NCBI GenBank assembly: GCA_019802505.1
Contig: JAFMOC010000090.1
Span: forward strand, 129,001-193,000
Source of the DNA: Corydoras sp. C115
Taxonomy: Eukaryota; Chordata; Actinopteri; Siluriformes; Callichthyidae
Reading direction: 5' to 3'
Length of the DNA stretch: 64,000 nucleotides
The notes beneath the pieces are model-generated. The model saw only the letters and a list, made by a program, of their open reading frames with translations. It was not told where the DNA came from and made no database searches. The translations under genes and the position numbers were made by a program. Below, piece by piece: positions 34,049 to 46,007 of the stretch. How positions within the stretch are numbered: position 1 is the stretch's first letter; each line of letters opens with the position of its first letter.

Positions 34049-34410
34049 TTCATTCATTCATTATCTCCCGCTTTATCCTCTAGTAGGGTTGCGGTGGGGT
34101 TCCCCATGCCCATCCAGGGGAGAACGTTTCGGGCGCTGGGCAGATAGACCCAGGACAGGGCGCCAATCCATCGCTGGGCACACACTCACTCACACAGACA
34201 CACTCTATATGGGGCAATTTGGAGAATTCAATTGACTTTTGACGTCAATTGAATTTGACGTTTTTGGACTGTGGGAGGAAACCAGAGAACCCGGAGGAAA
34301 CCCACGCAGACACGGGGAGAACATGGAAACTCCACCCAGATGGGGATTCGAACCGGGAATCCCTAGCGCTGAGAGGAGAACGTGCTAACCACTAAGCCAC
34401 CGTGCCGCCA
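34049..34410 (-). mobile_element. SINE-A (minus) with small internal duplication
   Basis: TTGACGTCAATTGAATTTGACG near 34234 is an extra local duplication/inversion not in other copies. Confidence 0.9.
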
Positions 34411-34504
34411 GGAGCAATTCAGATAGGGGCAATATAGAGCAGCCAATTCACTCTGAATTTATGTTTGTTTGGACAGGGTTAAGGATCTTGCTCAAGGTCC
34501 CAGT

Positions 34505-34611
34505 GGACCTTGGACACGCCTTCTTTCTGCTCCATGTTCTCAGTTCCACTTACTATAAAGATGGACTTTGTAGTTCTATAATTCCAGACTGTAGTCCATC
34601 TGTTTGTGGAC
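34505..34611 (+). mobile_element. MITE-T left fragment fused to a SINE-A fragment
   Basis: TTGGACACGCCTTCTTTCTG through TCTGTTTGTGGA, then an abrupt switch to SINE-A (CAATCCATCACTGGGC) with no target duplication. Confidence 0.65.
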
Positions 34612-34822
34612 AATCCATCACTGGGCACTCAGTCACTCACACAGACACACTCTATATGGGGCAATTTGGAGAACTCAATAGACTTGATCCACGTTTTTGG
34701 ACTGTGGGAGGAAACCGGAGAACCCGGAGGAAACCCACGCGGACACGGGGAGAACATGGAAACTCCACCGAGATTGCGATTCGAACCGGGAATCCCTAGC
34801 GCTGAGAGGCGCTAAGCCGCCC
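34612..34822 (-). mobile_element. SINE-A (minus) fragment fused to MITE-T
   Basis: Starts mid-body at CAATCCATCACTGGGC; head shortened at GAGAGGCGCTAAGCCGCC. Confidence 0.8.
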
Positions 34823-35569
34823 ATTTCAGAAAGCGTTCAGTAATAAATGTCATATTTACTCTCACAGAACTGAACGCACGGCTCGGTGCTCATTCATTAC
34901 GCCAAACACACATCACCTCACCTCCTAAACGCTTTTCAGATCTATGATTGTCCGGCTCGAGCGGTTAGGGCTTTTTTTAATCCTCCCTTTTGATGCCACT
35001 TTTCCAGCATGTCATTAGCAGCGCGCGTTTAATGTTCGAGCAGGAAAGCAAAACACAGTTCTGCGCCGGAGTTTCTGGAAATAGCAGGCAGGGCCGAGCC
35101 ATCAGAGGCAGCCAACCCATCCATTACCGGGCCTACGAGCATGTGGAAGACATTTTCCCCTGCCAGCTCTCCACCACACACATGTCCCTGTCAGGGCAGA
35201 AGGGAGGAGGCTGAGGAAACGGTCGGCTCGGAGCTCAGAGTTGGAAACACACAGGGATCTGGGTGGAAGGGACGCACGGGGGGTGGAGGAGACAGCATCC
35301 AGCTTCAGCACAGCTCTCACGTACACGGCATGCAGACGTCTCTCTCTCCAAGGTACGGTTTATTCCGCTTTTTTTTTTAGTTTTGATCACTGCTTTATTA
35401 TAATGAGATATTTGTGACTGTGTTATTATTTGTGATTTGATCAGCGTTCTGGCTATCAGCATTAATTAAGCATGTTAGGCTTTGTTTATTGGCTATTTGG
35501 ATGCAGTACGGATGTAGTTGTTGATGCCACTGGGATTGATTTCATATACTGTATACTGTTATGCAATAC
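34823..35569 (+). other. Unique intergenic block with a possible untranslated exon end
   Basis: About 34960-35352 is repeat free and ends in CTCTCCAAG followed by a donor-like GTACGG at 35353. It could be a 5' untranslated exon of SGMS2, 8 kb downstream. Short frames here show no family resemblance. Confidence 0.3.
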
Positions 35570-35960
35570 AGTACCAGGCAGAAGTTTGGACACGCCTCCT
35601 TTTTGCTCCACTTAGTGTCCATGTTCTCAGTTCCACTTACTGTAAAGATGGACTTTGTAGTTCTACAATTTCAGACTGTAGTCCATCCCTTTGTGGACTG
35701 CAGTACATACTGTGATGGACTTTGTAGTTCCACAGTGTTGTCCATCTCTTTGTGGACTACAGTACATCTCTGTTCTCTAATGGTCAGAACCCCAATAGTA
35801 GCACCACAGAGCAGGGATTATTTGGTTGGTGCATTATTCCTATCCCAGTAGTGTCACTGAGGTGGAGCAATGCTGCACTGATGGGAAAAAAAACACAGAT
35901 GGACTACAGTCTATAATTATAAAACTACAAAGTCCATCTTTATGGTAAGTGGAGCTACAG
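35570..35960 (+). mobile_element. MITE-T copy, MLH1-SGMS2 intergenic
   Basis: GTACCAGGCAGAAGTTTGG at the left; fold-back boxes at 35648 and 35893-35945. Right end degraded. Confidence 0.7.
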
Positions 35961-36041
35961 TAGTGTAGAAACAAAGTGTCACTAATAAAGATTGTAGTTA
36001 CCTATAGATTTGTTTTCTTTAATTATTATTTTCAAATAATA

Positions 36042-36499
36042 ATAGATTGGGTTTTCTCCGGGATATTTGGTTTCCTCCCACAGTCCAAAAACCTGGATAC
36101 AAGGTCTAAATTCTAAATTGCCCCTATATACAGTGTGAGTGTGTGCTCAGCGATAGATTGGTGCCCCCATCCATTATCTTCCACTTTATCCTATATTAGG
36201 GTCGCGGGGGGGTTCCCCATGCCCATCCAGGGGAGAACGTTTCGGACGCTGGGCAGATACACCCAGGACAGGGCGCCAATCTATCGCTGGGCACACACTC
36301 TCTCACACAGACACACTCCATATGGGGCAATTTGGAGAACTCAATTGATTTGATCCATGTTTTTGGACTGTGGGAGGAAACTGGAGAACCCGGAGGAAAC
36401 CCACGCGGACACCGGGAGAACATGGAAACTCCACCCAGATGGGGATTCGATCCAGTGCTGAGAGGCGAATGTGTTAACCACTAAGCCGCCGTGCCGCCC
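36042..36499. mobile_element. SINE-A pair: plus fragment then minus full copy
   Basis: Plus-strand body 36042-36166 meets the minus-strand tail at 36167; minus copy to 36499. Confidence 0.82.
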
Positions 36500-36681
36500 C
36501 CTGTCTTTTATATTTATATTATTATTCTGTATGGCGACTGTAATGTACTGAGATTAATGCACTCTGTTACATTCTAATGAACCCCGTTCACATGAGCTAT
36601 GCTGCTTTTGGAGACTTACGAGACGTTCAGTCCGAGTTTTCTTCCTTCGTCTGTAAAGTTTTTCAGGAATATGAATATAAC

Positions 36682-36712
<31 letters not shown>

Positions 36713-36817
36713 CTCACAAGAATTCTGTTTCTTGTTTTTCAGCTCAGTTTACAGTTTTGATGTACCTTTGGTTCCTTTCCTGTCCTGAACACATTTCGTT
36801 TGTTAGTATTCGACACA
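36500..36817. other. Intergenic sequence with a poly(T) run
   Basis: T-run of about 29 at 36681-36709. Nothing else recognised. Confidence 0.5.
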
Positions 36818-37166
36818 GGAGCGGCACGGTGGCTTAGTGGTTGGCACGTTCTCCTCTCTGCGCTAGGGATTCCCGGTTCGAATCCCCATCTGGGTGGAGT
36901 TTCCATGTTCTCCCCGTGTCCGCGTGGGTTTTCTCCGGGTTCTCCGGTTTCCTCCCACAGTCCAAAAACATGGATCAAGTTAATTGAGTTCTCTAAATTG
37001 CCCCATATAGAGTGTGTTTGTATGAGTGAGTGTGTGCCCAGCGATGGATTGGCGCCCTGTCCTGGGTGTATCTGCCCAGAGCCCGAGACGTTCTCCCCTG
37101 GATGGGCATGGGGAACCCCACCGCGACTCTAATAGAGGATAAAGCGGGAGATAATGAATGAATGAA
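36818..37166 (+). mobile_element. SINE-A (plus)
   Basis: Target duplication TATTCGACACA (36807-36817, 37167-37177). Confidence 0.92.
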
Positions 37167-37239
37167 TATTCGACACATTGAACTAAGTTTCTTAGAAGTC
37201 TGTTTCCTGAAATGGATTCAGTGTGATGAGGCTCTAACA

Positions 37240-37548
37240 TTCATTCATTATCTCCCGCTTTTATCCTCTATTAGGGTCGCGGTGGGGTTCCCCATGCCCA
37301 TCCAGGGGAGAACCAATCCATCACTGGGCACACGCTCACTCACTCAGACAGACACACTCTACATGGGGCAATTTGGAGAACTCAATTGACTTCATCCATG
37401 TTTTTGGACTGTGGGAGGAAACCGGAGAACCCGGAGGAAACCCACGCAGACACGGGGAGAACATGGAAACTCCACCCAGATGGGGATTCGAACCGGAAAT
37501 CCCTAGCGCTGAGAGGCGAACGTGCTAACCACTAAGCCACCGTGCCGC
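37240..37548 (-). mobile_element. SINE-A (minus) with internal deletion
   Basis: Target duplication GAGGCTCTAACA (37228-37239, 37549-37560). About 35 bp missing at GGGGAGAACCAATCCATC. Confidence 0.92.
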
Positions 37549-37857
37549 GAGGCTCTAACATCTATTTTAAAAAGTGTGTTCTTTTGTGATAATGCATAAT
37601 TTATTTGTCATTATCTCATTTTCTTTCGTTGAAACCTATTCTAGGGGTGTTATATTGTACAATATAATAATGTTATTATAATGTTCAATAAGCTCTCATC
37701 TGAATTAAATGTTTATCTCTCAGTTAGTTAAATAAAATTTCTTTAAAAAAAAAACAAAAAAAAAAAAACAAGAAGCAACCAATTACACATAAATTAACCT
37801 GTATACAGTTTGCAGGAAACATAATTACACGGGGTAGTTTTATTTATTTATTATTAT
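37549..37857. other. Intergenic AT-rich sequence
   Basis: A-rich run near 37744-37772. Nothing recognised. Confidence 0.4.
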
Positions 37858-38203
37858 TCAATTATTCATTATCTCCTACTCACTCCTCTATTAGGGGCAT
37901 GTCCATCCAGGGGAGAACGGTTCTGGCGCTGGGCAGATACATCCAGGACAGGGTGCCAATCCAACGGCGGGCACACACTCACTCACACAGACAAACACAC
38001 TCTATATGGGGAAATTTAGAGCATTCCTTTGAATTACCTTGAATCCATGTTTTTTTTTTTTATTGTGGGAGGAACCCGGGGAACACGGAGGAAACCCACG
38101 TGGACACGGGGAGAACATGGAAACTCCACCCAGATTGGGATTCAAACCTGAATCCCCAGTGCTGAGAGGCGAACATGCTAACCACTAAGCCACCATGCCA
38201 CCC
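37858..38203 (-). mobile_element. Diverged SINE-A (minus)
   Basis: All segments present but with many substitutions, so older than neighbouring copies. Confidence 0.8.
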
Positions 38204-38212
38204 TATTATTAT

Positions 38213-38560
38213 TCATTCATTCATTATCTCCCGCTTTATCCTCTATTAGGGTCGCGGTGGGGTTCCCCATGCCCATCCAGGGGAGAACATCTCGGGCGCT
38301 GGGCAGATACACCCAGGACAGGGCGCCAATCCATCGCTGGGCACACACTCACACACTCAAACACACTCTATATGGGGCAATTTAGAGAACTCAATTAACT
38401 TGATCCATGTTTTTGGACTGTGGGAGGAAACCGGAGAACCCGGAGGAAACCCACGTGGACACGGGGAGAACATGGAAACTCCACCCAGATGGGGATTCGA
38501 ACCGGGAAGCCCTAGCGCTGAGAGGCGAATGTGCTAACCACTAAGCCACCGTGCCGCCCC
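38213..38560 (-). mobile_element. SINE-A (minus) next to (TTA)n
   Basis: Full length, flanked by TATTATTATT on both sides. Confidence 0.9.
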
Positions 38561-38561
38561 C

Positions 38562-38592
<31 letters not shown>

Positions 38593-38625
38593 TTCTCTAT
38601 TTCTCTATTTTTCTATACTATTTTC

Positions 38626-38872
38626 TCCAACAGTCCAATAACATGGATTTAAGGTGAATCGGTCGCTGGAAATTGCCCTTATATAGTGTGTGTGTCTGTG
38701 CGTGCCCAGTGATAGATAGGTGCTTTGTCCTGAGTGTATCTACCCAGCGCCCAAAACAATCTCCCCTGCATGTGTTTGGGATGTTTATGGATCTTCTTCT
38801 GTTTTTGGAACCCCCCCCACCCCCCTCACCACTATAGTACATCACTAAGCAGAAGATAATGAAATGAGATGA
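38626..38872 (+). mobile_element. Diverged SINE-A 3' half (plus)
   Basis: CTCCAACAGTCCAATAACATGG to AAGCAGAAGATAATGAAATG. Confidence 0.6.
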
Positions 38873-39029
38873 GATATTGCAATATGGCATTATTACATTA
38901 AAGAATAAATATTAGTGACTAAAGACAGACAGACAGACAGACTGACCTTTTTAGGTTCCATATCTCTAAACTCCAGAAAATGATTTCCAGTTTTTCTCTG
39001 TGGCATTTAACTCTTATTAATAATAATAA

Positions 39030-39620
39030 TAATAATAATAATAATTTTATTTGTATAGCGCCTTTCCTAAAAACTCAAGGCGCTTAACAGCAAAGACATA
39101 CATACAAACCCAAGAAAAATACAAATAAACAGCAAGTAAAAATAACAATAGCATGGAGTAGAATGTAAGAAAAGTAAAAAAATAGAACAAAAACATAAAA
39201 GATATGTAAAAGAGATTGTAAATGCCTACAAAAAAATAAAAAATACAAAAAAGAACATGGTGATGTACAATAGGATGAGGAATCCTAAGCGTCCCTAAAA
39301 AGATGGGTTTTAAGTAAAGATTTAAAAGAATTCAGGCTGTCTGCCACTCGGATGTTATTAGGGAGCTGGTTCCACAGACGCGGTGCAGCAGCTGAGAACG
39401 CTCTATCACCCAGAGTCTGGTGACTTGTTTTTGGTACTGTGAGTAAGCTGGAGCTCGCTGAGCGCAGAGATCGGAGAGGATGATAGTCAAATAACAGGTC
39501 TGAAATGTAGGCTGGTGCAGTGTTGTGTAGGGCTTTGTACGAAAGCAATAGTATCTTATAGGTTATTCGATGTGAGACAGGTAGCCAATGTAGGTTTTTG
39601 AGTATAGGTGTGATATGTTG
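39030..39620 (-). mobile_element. LINE 3' fragment (CR1/L2/Rex1-like clade)
   Basis: Minus-strand frame 39548-39285 encodes a reverse-transcriptase C-terminus (LSYKALHNTAPAYISDLL, PRLWNQLPNNIRVADSLNSF, LLKTHLF). The 3' end carries a (TAA)n tail near 39020-39045, beside TTATTTGTATAGCGCC as printed. 5' truncated. Clade assignment is tentative. Confidence 0.75.
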
Positions 39621-40094
39621 ATGCAGACGGGTAGATTATTGTCTGGTTTGTTGGCCTCTCTTCTGCTGAGTGCAAAACATTTTGGGAAGCAGAGCGCGGT
39701 GATGGGCGTCGATCTCCTAATGGCGCTTTTAAGTCAAGCTGAAAAGGAAAAGGCCATTTCTGAAACACTCTCGTGTTTTCGGCCGAAGCAGCGTCTCATT
39801 AATCAGATCAGACCTAAGTGCGTTCAAATGTTTTATAAAGGTCAGGACATCACCGCCTCCGAGGTTCAGGTAGCGTGTTTATCCCTAACACCAACCCCCA
39901 TGTTGTACAGTTTTATATAAAGCTGCATATCGCACAGAGGATAGTCGCTGCTACCAGTGAGGGCTTGGAGAACCAGTAGGTTCTTCAAAACGTTCTTTAG
40001 GACTTACAGTACAATGAGTCACGAGTTGTACTTACAGTACAACGAGTTAGCATAAGGATAGACCGTATAAAAGTAGACTGTATGATTAAGATTT
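39621..40094. other. Intergenic sequence with an unassigned short frame
   Basis: An open frame ends near 39920 and contains SQAEKEKAISETLSCF, followed by a donor-like CAGGTAGCG near 39868. I do not recognise a protein family and do not call a gene. Confidence 0.3.
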
Positions 40095-40290
40095 GCAGAC
40101 TGGATTGCAATTAAAACTGATGCTTGTGCAGAATGCTGCAGCCTGCATCTTTACTGAGGAGCTGTGATCATGTTTCCTCAGTCAAACTCAGTTTGCATCA
40201 TCTGGCTTCTAATTGACCACAAAGTCCTGGCTGTTAGAGCTGACCATCCTGATCAGAACGGCTTGCCATGAAATAGGAAGGAAACCGAAA
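40095..40290 (+). mobile_element. Degraded LINE-like relic
   Basis: A broken frame reads like a fish LINE reverse-transcriptase tail (VQNAAACIFTEEL). Several stops. Weak evidence. Confidence 0.3.
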
Positions 40291-40347
40291 ATCCTGCTGC
40301 TTTCCTAAACAAACTCCATTTATATATATATAAAAAAAAAACGATAG

Positions 40348-40599
40348 GGTGGCACGGTGGTTTAGTGGCAATCCCAATCTTTCCATGTTCTCCCCGTGTC
40401 TGCGTGGGTTTCCTCCGGGTTCTCCAAATTGCCCCATGGTGAATGTGTCTGTGAGTGAGTGTGTGCCCAGCGATAGATTGGTGCCCTGTCCTGGGTGTAT
40501 CTGCCCAGCACCCGGAACGTTCTCCCCTGGATGGGCATGGGGAACCCCCCCGTGAACCTAATAGAGGATAAAGCGGAAGGTAATGGATGGATGGATGGA
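40348..40599 (+). mobile_element. SINE-A (plus) with head and body deletions
   Basis: GGTTTAGTGGCAATCCCAATC (B box lost) and TTCTCCAAATTGCC follow a shortened body; tail (TGGA)n. Confidence 0.85.
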
Positions 40600-40722
40600 A
40601 AAACCCTGATAAAGCAGCAAAATGATATCTACTGAACTTCTATGTAAAGGATTTATCATTTTCCTTCTTTAAGACATCTTAAGCACATGGAGATCTGACT
40701 TCATATATATATATATATATAT

Positions 40723-41147
40723 TAGGGGTGTCTTCAACTAAGGATTTTCATAGTCGAATCTGATTCGTCAGATTTTCCCTATAGTCGACTGATAGTCGAA
40801 TCAGTTAAAATTTCACCACAAGATGGCGCTATAAGCGTGGTTTTTAAAAAATATTTTTTAAAAAATATTTTACTTGTTTTTCTAGAGCACCGTAAATGGG
40901 ATCCCCGTTCTGGACTTTTTTCTGGACATCATTTAAAAAAATATTAACAGAAATTAGGATGATTTTATTTGAAAAAAAGGCTATATATATAACGAAAACA
41001 AAAACATTTCAGGTAAAAACTAATGCTTAGCAGCAGCCATGGGCGCCCCCATGTGGTCCAAATGGTATATTCGACTATGAGGTTCAAAGTCGACTACAGT
41101 TCTCCGAATCGAATCGTCAAATCAGCGAATATTGCTGCTCACCCCTA
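40723..41147 (+). mobile_element. Non-autonomous hAT-like element, copy 4
   Basis: Ends TAGGGGTG / CACCCCTA within (AT)n. It keeps a short piece of the extended interior seen in the copy at 28797. A Tc1 transposon starts 11 bp downstream. Confidence 0.87.
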
Positions 41148-41158
41148 ATATATATATA

Positions 41159-42768
41159 CAGTGGGTTGCAAAAGTATTCATACCCCTTGAACTTTTCCAT
41201 ATTTTGTCACATTACAACCACAAACATAAATATATTTCACTGGAATTTAATGTGAAAGACCAACACAAAGTGGTATACAATTGTGAAGTGGAAGGAAAAT
41301 TATACATGAATCAACATTTTTTTTACAAATAAAAAACTGAAAAGTGCGACGTGCAAAAGTATTCAGCCCCCTTTTCCCTGAGTGCAACCAATTGCATTCA
41401 GAAGTTGCCTGATGAGTGCTAATGACTCAAAAGGGTCCACCTGTGTGTAATCTAATCTCAGTACAAATACAGCTGCTCCGTGACGGCCTCAGATGTTGGT
41501 TAAGAGAATATTGGGGAGCAAACAGCATCATGAAGTCCAAAGAACACACCAGACAGGTTAGGAATATGGTTTTGGAGAAGTTTAAAGCAGGCTTAGGTTA
41601 TAAAAAGATTTCCAAAGCTTTGAACATCTCACGGAGCACTGTTCAATCCATCATCCGGAAATGGAAAGAGTATGGCACCACAGTAAACCTGCCAAGACAA
41701 GGCCGTCCACCTAAACTTACAGGCCGAACAAGGAGATCACTGATCAGAGAGGCAGCCAAGAGGCCCATGGTGACTCTGGATGAAATGCAGAGAGCCACAG
41801 CTCAGGTGGGGGAAACTGTCCACAGGACAACAATTAGTCGTGCACTACACAAATGTGGTCTTTATGGAAGAGTGGCAAGGAGAAAGCCATTGTTAAAAGA
41901 AAACCATAAGAAGTCCCGTTTGCAGTTTGCCAGAAGCCATGTTGAGGACACAGCAAACATGTGGAAGAAGGTGCTTTGGTCAGACGAGACCAAAATTGAA
42001 CTTTTTGGCCACAATGCAAAACGCTATGTGTGGCGGAGAAATAACACTGCACATCACTCTGAAAACACCATCCCCACTGTCAAATATGGTGGTGGCAGCA
42101 TCATGCTCTGGGGGTGCTTCTCTTCAGCAGGGACCGGGAAGTTGGTCAAAGTTGATGGGAAGATGGATGGAGCCAAATACAGGGCAATCTTGGAAGAAAA
42201 CCTGTTGGAGTCAGCAAAAGATTTGAGACTGGGGCGGAGGTTCAACTTCCAGCAGGACAACGACCCTAAACATAAAGCCAGAGCTACAATGGAGTGGTTT
42301 AAAAAAAAGAATATTCATGTGTTAGAATGGCCCAGTCAAAGTCCAGACCTAAACCCAATTGAGAATTTGTGGCAAGATCTCAAAACTGCTGTTCACAAAA
42401 CGCTCTCCATCCAATCTGACTGAGCTTGAGCTGTTTTGCAAGGAGGAATGGGCAAGAATTTCAGTCACTAGATGTGCAAAGCTGGTGGAGACATACCCTA
42501 AAAGACTTGCAGCTGTAATTGCAGCAAAAGGTGGCTCCACAAAGTATTGACTCAGGGGGGCTGAATACTTTTGCACGTCGCACTTTTCAGTTTTTTATTT
42601 GTAAAAAAAATGTTGATTCATGTATAATTTTCCTTCCACTTCACAATTGTATACCACTTTGTGTTGGTCTTTCACATTAAATTCCAGTGAAATATATTTA
42701 TGTTTGTGGTTGTAATGTGACAAAATATGGAAAAGTTCAAGGGGTATGAATACTTTTGCAACCCACTG
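41159..42768 (+). mobile_element. Nearly intact Tc1/mariner transposon with long identical inverted repeats
   Basis: The element is 1610 bp and is flanked by TA. The ends read CAGTGGGTTGCAAAAG and its complement. About 210 bp at each end (41159 to about 41370, and about 42558 to 42768) are identical inverted repeats by eye. Inside each there is a second copy of GCAAAAGTATTCA, giving the IR/DR arrangement of the Sleeping Beauty-like Tc1 group. Perfect terminal repeats imply recent insertion. It starts 11 bp after a hAT-like element (40723-41147). Confidence 0.93.
41530..42550 (+). pseudogene. Tc1-type DD34E transposase with one frameshift
   Basis: The frame from ATG 41530 encodes a paired-like helix-turn-helix DNA-binding region (ISRSTVQSIIRKWKEYG; GRPPKLTGRTRR) and a DDE domain. 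The catalytic positions are in WSDETK, QQDNDPKH and NPIENLW, with 34 residues between the second Asp and the Glu. The frame ends early at 42421-42423, but the conserved tail continues in another frame to TGA 42548-42550 (ELFCKEEWARIS, ending GGSTKY). The shift lies in an A-run near 42395, consistent with a single inserted base. The rest is intact, so inactivation was recent or is a sequencing error. Confidence 0.9.
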
Positions 42769-42934
42769 TATGTGTGTGTGTGTGTGTGATTTCATTTTAT
42801 GTACATAGCAATATGTTTTTTATTATTGTTATTAGTTGTATTTACTCTTAATGGATGCAGGGTGGGAGGGGGCATCCAAGGGAGAACATTTCTTACTGGG
42901 CAGAGGGGATCTAGAGGCAATTTAGATGGGGCAA

Positions 42935-43282
42935 TTTATTCATTTATTCTTTATCTTCTGCTTAATCCTCTACTAGGGTCATGGAGAGTTCCCCATGCCC
43001 ATCTAGGGCACCGATCTATCTCTGGGCACACTCACCCACACACACACACGCACACTATATGGGGCAATTTAGAGTGTTGAGTTAACATGAAGCTGTGTTT
43101 TTGGACTGTGGGAGGAAACCAGTGATCTGGAGGAGAAACTGGGGCAAGTTATCCATCCAATATCTTTCACTTTATCCTCTACAGTACTAGGGTCGTGGGA
43201 GATTCCCCATGCCCATCCAGGGGAGAACGTTTCGGGCGCTGGACAAGGCGCCAATGTATCGCTGGGCAATAGGGCAATTAAG
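42935..43282 (-). mobile_element. Two diverged SINE-A fragments (minus)
   Basis: 42935-43150 and 43152-43282, each beginning with a tail-like TTATCTTC(T/C)CTT segment. Confidence 0.6.
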
Positions 43283-43624
43283 AGCAGCCAATTTAAGAAA
43301 AAGGCTAACTACAAAGCCACTTCTTGCCTCCTCTAAAAATGCTTTGCCCACACATTTTTAGCTGATAATTATTTACCATAATCGTACCCCCGACCCCCGC
43401 TGCAATCAAAGTGATGGCCTTTTTTTAAACCTGGAACCCACTGATAGCGTGGGATCAGATTACAGGTGTTTATGGATCTGCTTCTGTTTTTAAGCATCGA
43501 TGACGAGCAGTTCCAATAACTGTCACATACTCGATGCTTTCCTTTCATCATCAGAGTTTTTATTAGTGGCTTCAAAAAGCCTGTATTGATTCCCACAACC
43601 TTCTAAAAATGCCTCTTTCTCCAG
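43283..43624. other. Sequence upstream of SGMS2 first coding exon
   Basis: Unrecognised. Ends in a polypyrimidine acceptor-like stretch (CTCTTTCTCCAG) at 43613-43624. Confidence 0.4.
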
Positions 43625-43789
43625 GCTGAGATCCGCGTCCCTCCTGATTTCCTCCTTTCCAGCTGGAGTGCCGCACCTGAAACCGCAGAGCTCCCCGGCC
43701 TTTCATTTGCACCGCTGACACAGGCGGCTCCACCGAAAACCAGCCAGCCAGGAGGGGCGAGCGTGTGATTAGTGGCTAACAGCGTGTAC

Positions 43790-43936
43790 ATGTGGGGAAA
43801 CTCATGGCGTCGGCGGACCACCAGTGTGAGCGACACCCCGCAGTTCCCCACACACAAGCCGGCATCCAAACCCAGTGCCCCGTCCACAACCCGGCGGCCC
43901 AGGAGGCGAAGACCAGCAGCCTGCGGAACGGCCTGA
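43790..43936 (+). other. Upstream out-of-frame ATG overlapping the SGMS2 start
   Basis: An ATG 14 bp before the SGMS2 start opens a 48-codon frame that ends at TGA 43934-43936 inside the first coding exon, in a different frame. A plausible acceptor (CTTTCTCCAG) before 43625 would place it in the mature mRNA. Whether it is translated is unknown. Confidence 0.35.
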
Positions 43937-44512
43937 GCAGACATCGGGACTATGTGAAGATTAAGGTACCCGACGGGAAGGGCAAGCCCCCACCCATGGA
44001 GTGGTGGAAGACAGTACTGGCCTTTTTCTATGCTGCATTCAACCTGGTGCTGACTACAGTGATGATCACCGTGGTGCATGAAAGGGTCCCCACCAAAGAG
44101 AACAGCCCCCCTCTGCCAGATAAGTTCTTCGACTATGTGGACCGCGTGAAGTGGGCTTTCACGATTACAGAGGTGAACGGTATGTTGCTGGTGGTGATCT
44201 TCTCCATACAGTGTCTATTTCACAGATACAGGTAAGAACATTGACGGAGCACATGTTTAGAAACAACTAACTCTGAAATAGACCAGTCGAAACACCCCCC
44301 TTCTTGCTCTCGTGTCCACTTACCATATAGATGGACTTAATCTATATGGTATAGATTAAGTTCTGGAAATTAAAGATGTATAGTTCTACAATTAAAGACT
44401 GTAGTCCATCTGTGTTCTTTGTTGTTGTTAGTCCCCTGTTGGTTCGATACTGCTGGGATAGGAATAATGCAGCAACCCAATAATAACTGCTCTGTGGTTG
44501 TTCTATCAGGGT

Positions 44513-44600
<88 letters not shown>

Positions 44601-45004
44601 TATATATATATATATATATATATTCATTCATTCATTCATTCATTCATTATCTTCTGCTTTATCCTATATTAGGGTCGCGGGGGGGTTCCCCATGCCCATC
44701 CAGGGGGGAACGTTTCGGGCGCTGGGCAGATACACCCAGGACAGGACACCAATCCATCGCTGGGCACAAACACAGACACGCACACAAACACACTCTATAT
44801 GGGGCAATTTGGAGAACTCAGTTGACTTGATCCATGTTTTTGGACTGTGGGAGGAAACCGAAGAACTCGGAGGAAACCCACGTGGACACGGGGAGAACAT
44901 GGAAACTCCACCCAGATGGGGATTCGAACCGGGAATCCCTAGTGCTGAGAGGCGAACGTGCTGACCACTAAGCCACCGTGCTGCCCCTATAAATAAATAA
45001 ATAA

Positions 45005-45060
<56 letters not shown>

Positions 45061-45925
45061 CTGTATATTGTATACTGTGTATATATATATACATACATAT
45101 TCATATGTGTATGTATATATACAGTATATATTACAAAGTTGTGCCTTTTTCCATACTGTATTGTTTGTCTGTACGTCTTTGCGTAATGAAGCATTATTAC
45201 CATGTGCCTGCAACAAAACTATAATAATTAGCTAAATAATTAACTGGGTTGCTCATATATTTTCGTTCTAGACCCTAATTACCTCCAACAGAACTACAGA
45301 TACTGACACAAAGTTGAGATAATCGGACAAATCTAATCTATAATACATCATCCTGCATTTAAATCAACCAGTTTGGGTTTATTGTTGGAGAAGGAATCCC
45401 AAACAGGACAGCTAATGGCACTTTTATGGTAAATGTGGGACGACAGAGTGGATACTGTTTGAGCTACTCAGTACGGAGTCACAAAGACTTTGCCAAATTG
45501 ATTCGCTGATGTTCCTTAGAGTTTGCCATCAGTGCTAATGCTGCGTACTTTTCCAAAATACAATCTGTTCAAGCACTCTGCTTGAGTGACACATACAGAG
45601 TCCATCAGAGAGAGTGTGCATGAGGATCGATCCATAAGATGTGTGAATAAAGACATCAGGTGTAAATAATGGCTTTACACGAAATTGCATACGTTTTTAT
45701 GCTTTTACGGACAATTTCTGCAGAAAACTCTCTGTTTACATTTATAATCTCGGACATATTTTTGCACTACCAGTGGGCCACCTGCTGGGGTGACCAGATA
45801 CCAATTCAACAGATAGATGTGGCACAAAGACTATGTTTGTGTGGGACAATGTGGGACACCAATGCATATTCTAAAATAACTTATAACAACTTATAATATA
45901 ATAATAATAAAAAAAGAAACATCTC

Positions 45926-46007
<82 letters not shown>

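Noticed and set aside
34990..35380. Open frames in a repeat-free intergenic block as a new gene
   Set aside because: Short, overlapping on both strands and unlike any family I know; kept only as a possible untranslated exon.
39615..39920. 101-residue frame upstream of SGMS2
   Set aside because: Partly overlaps LINE-derived sequence and has no recognisable domain.
43804..44231. SGMS1 rather than SGMS2
   Set aside because: No SAM domain precedes the first membrane segment, and the C-terminal cysteine cluster and CYP2U1 neighbour match SGMS2.
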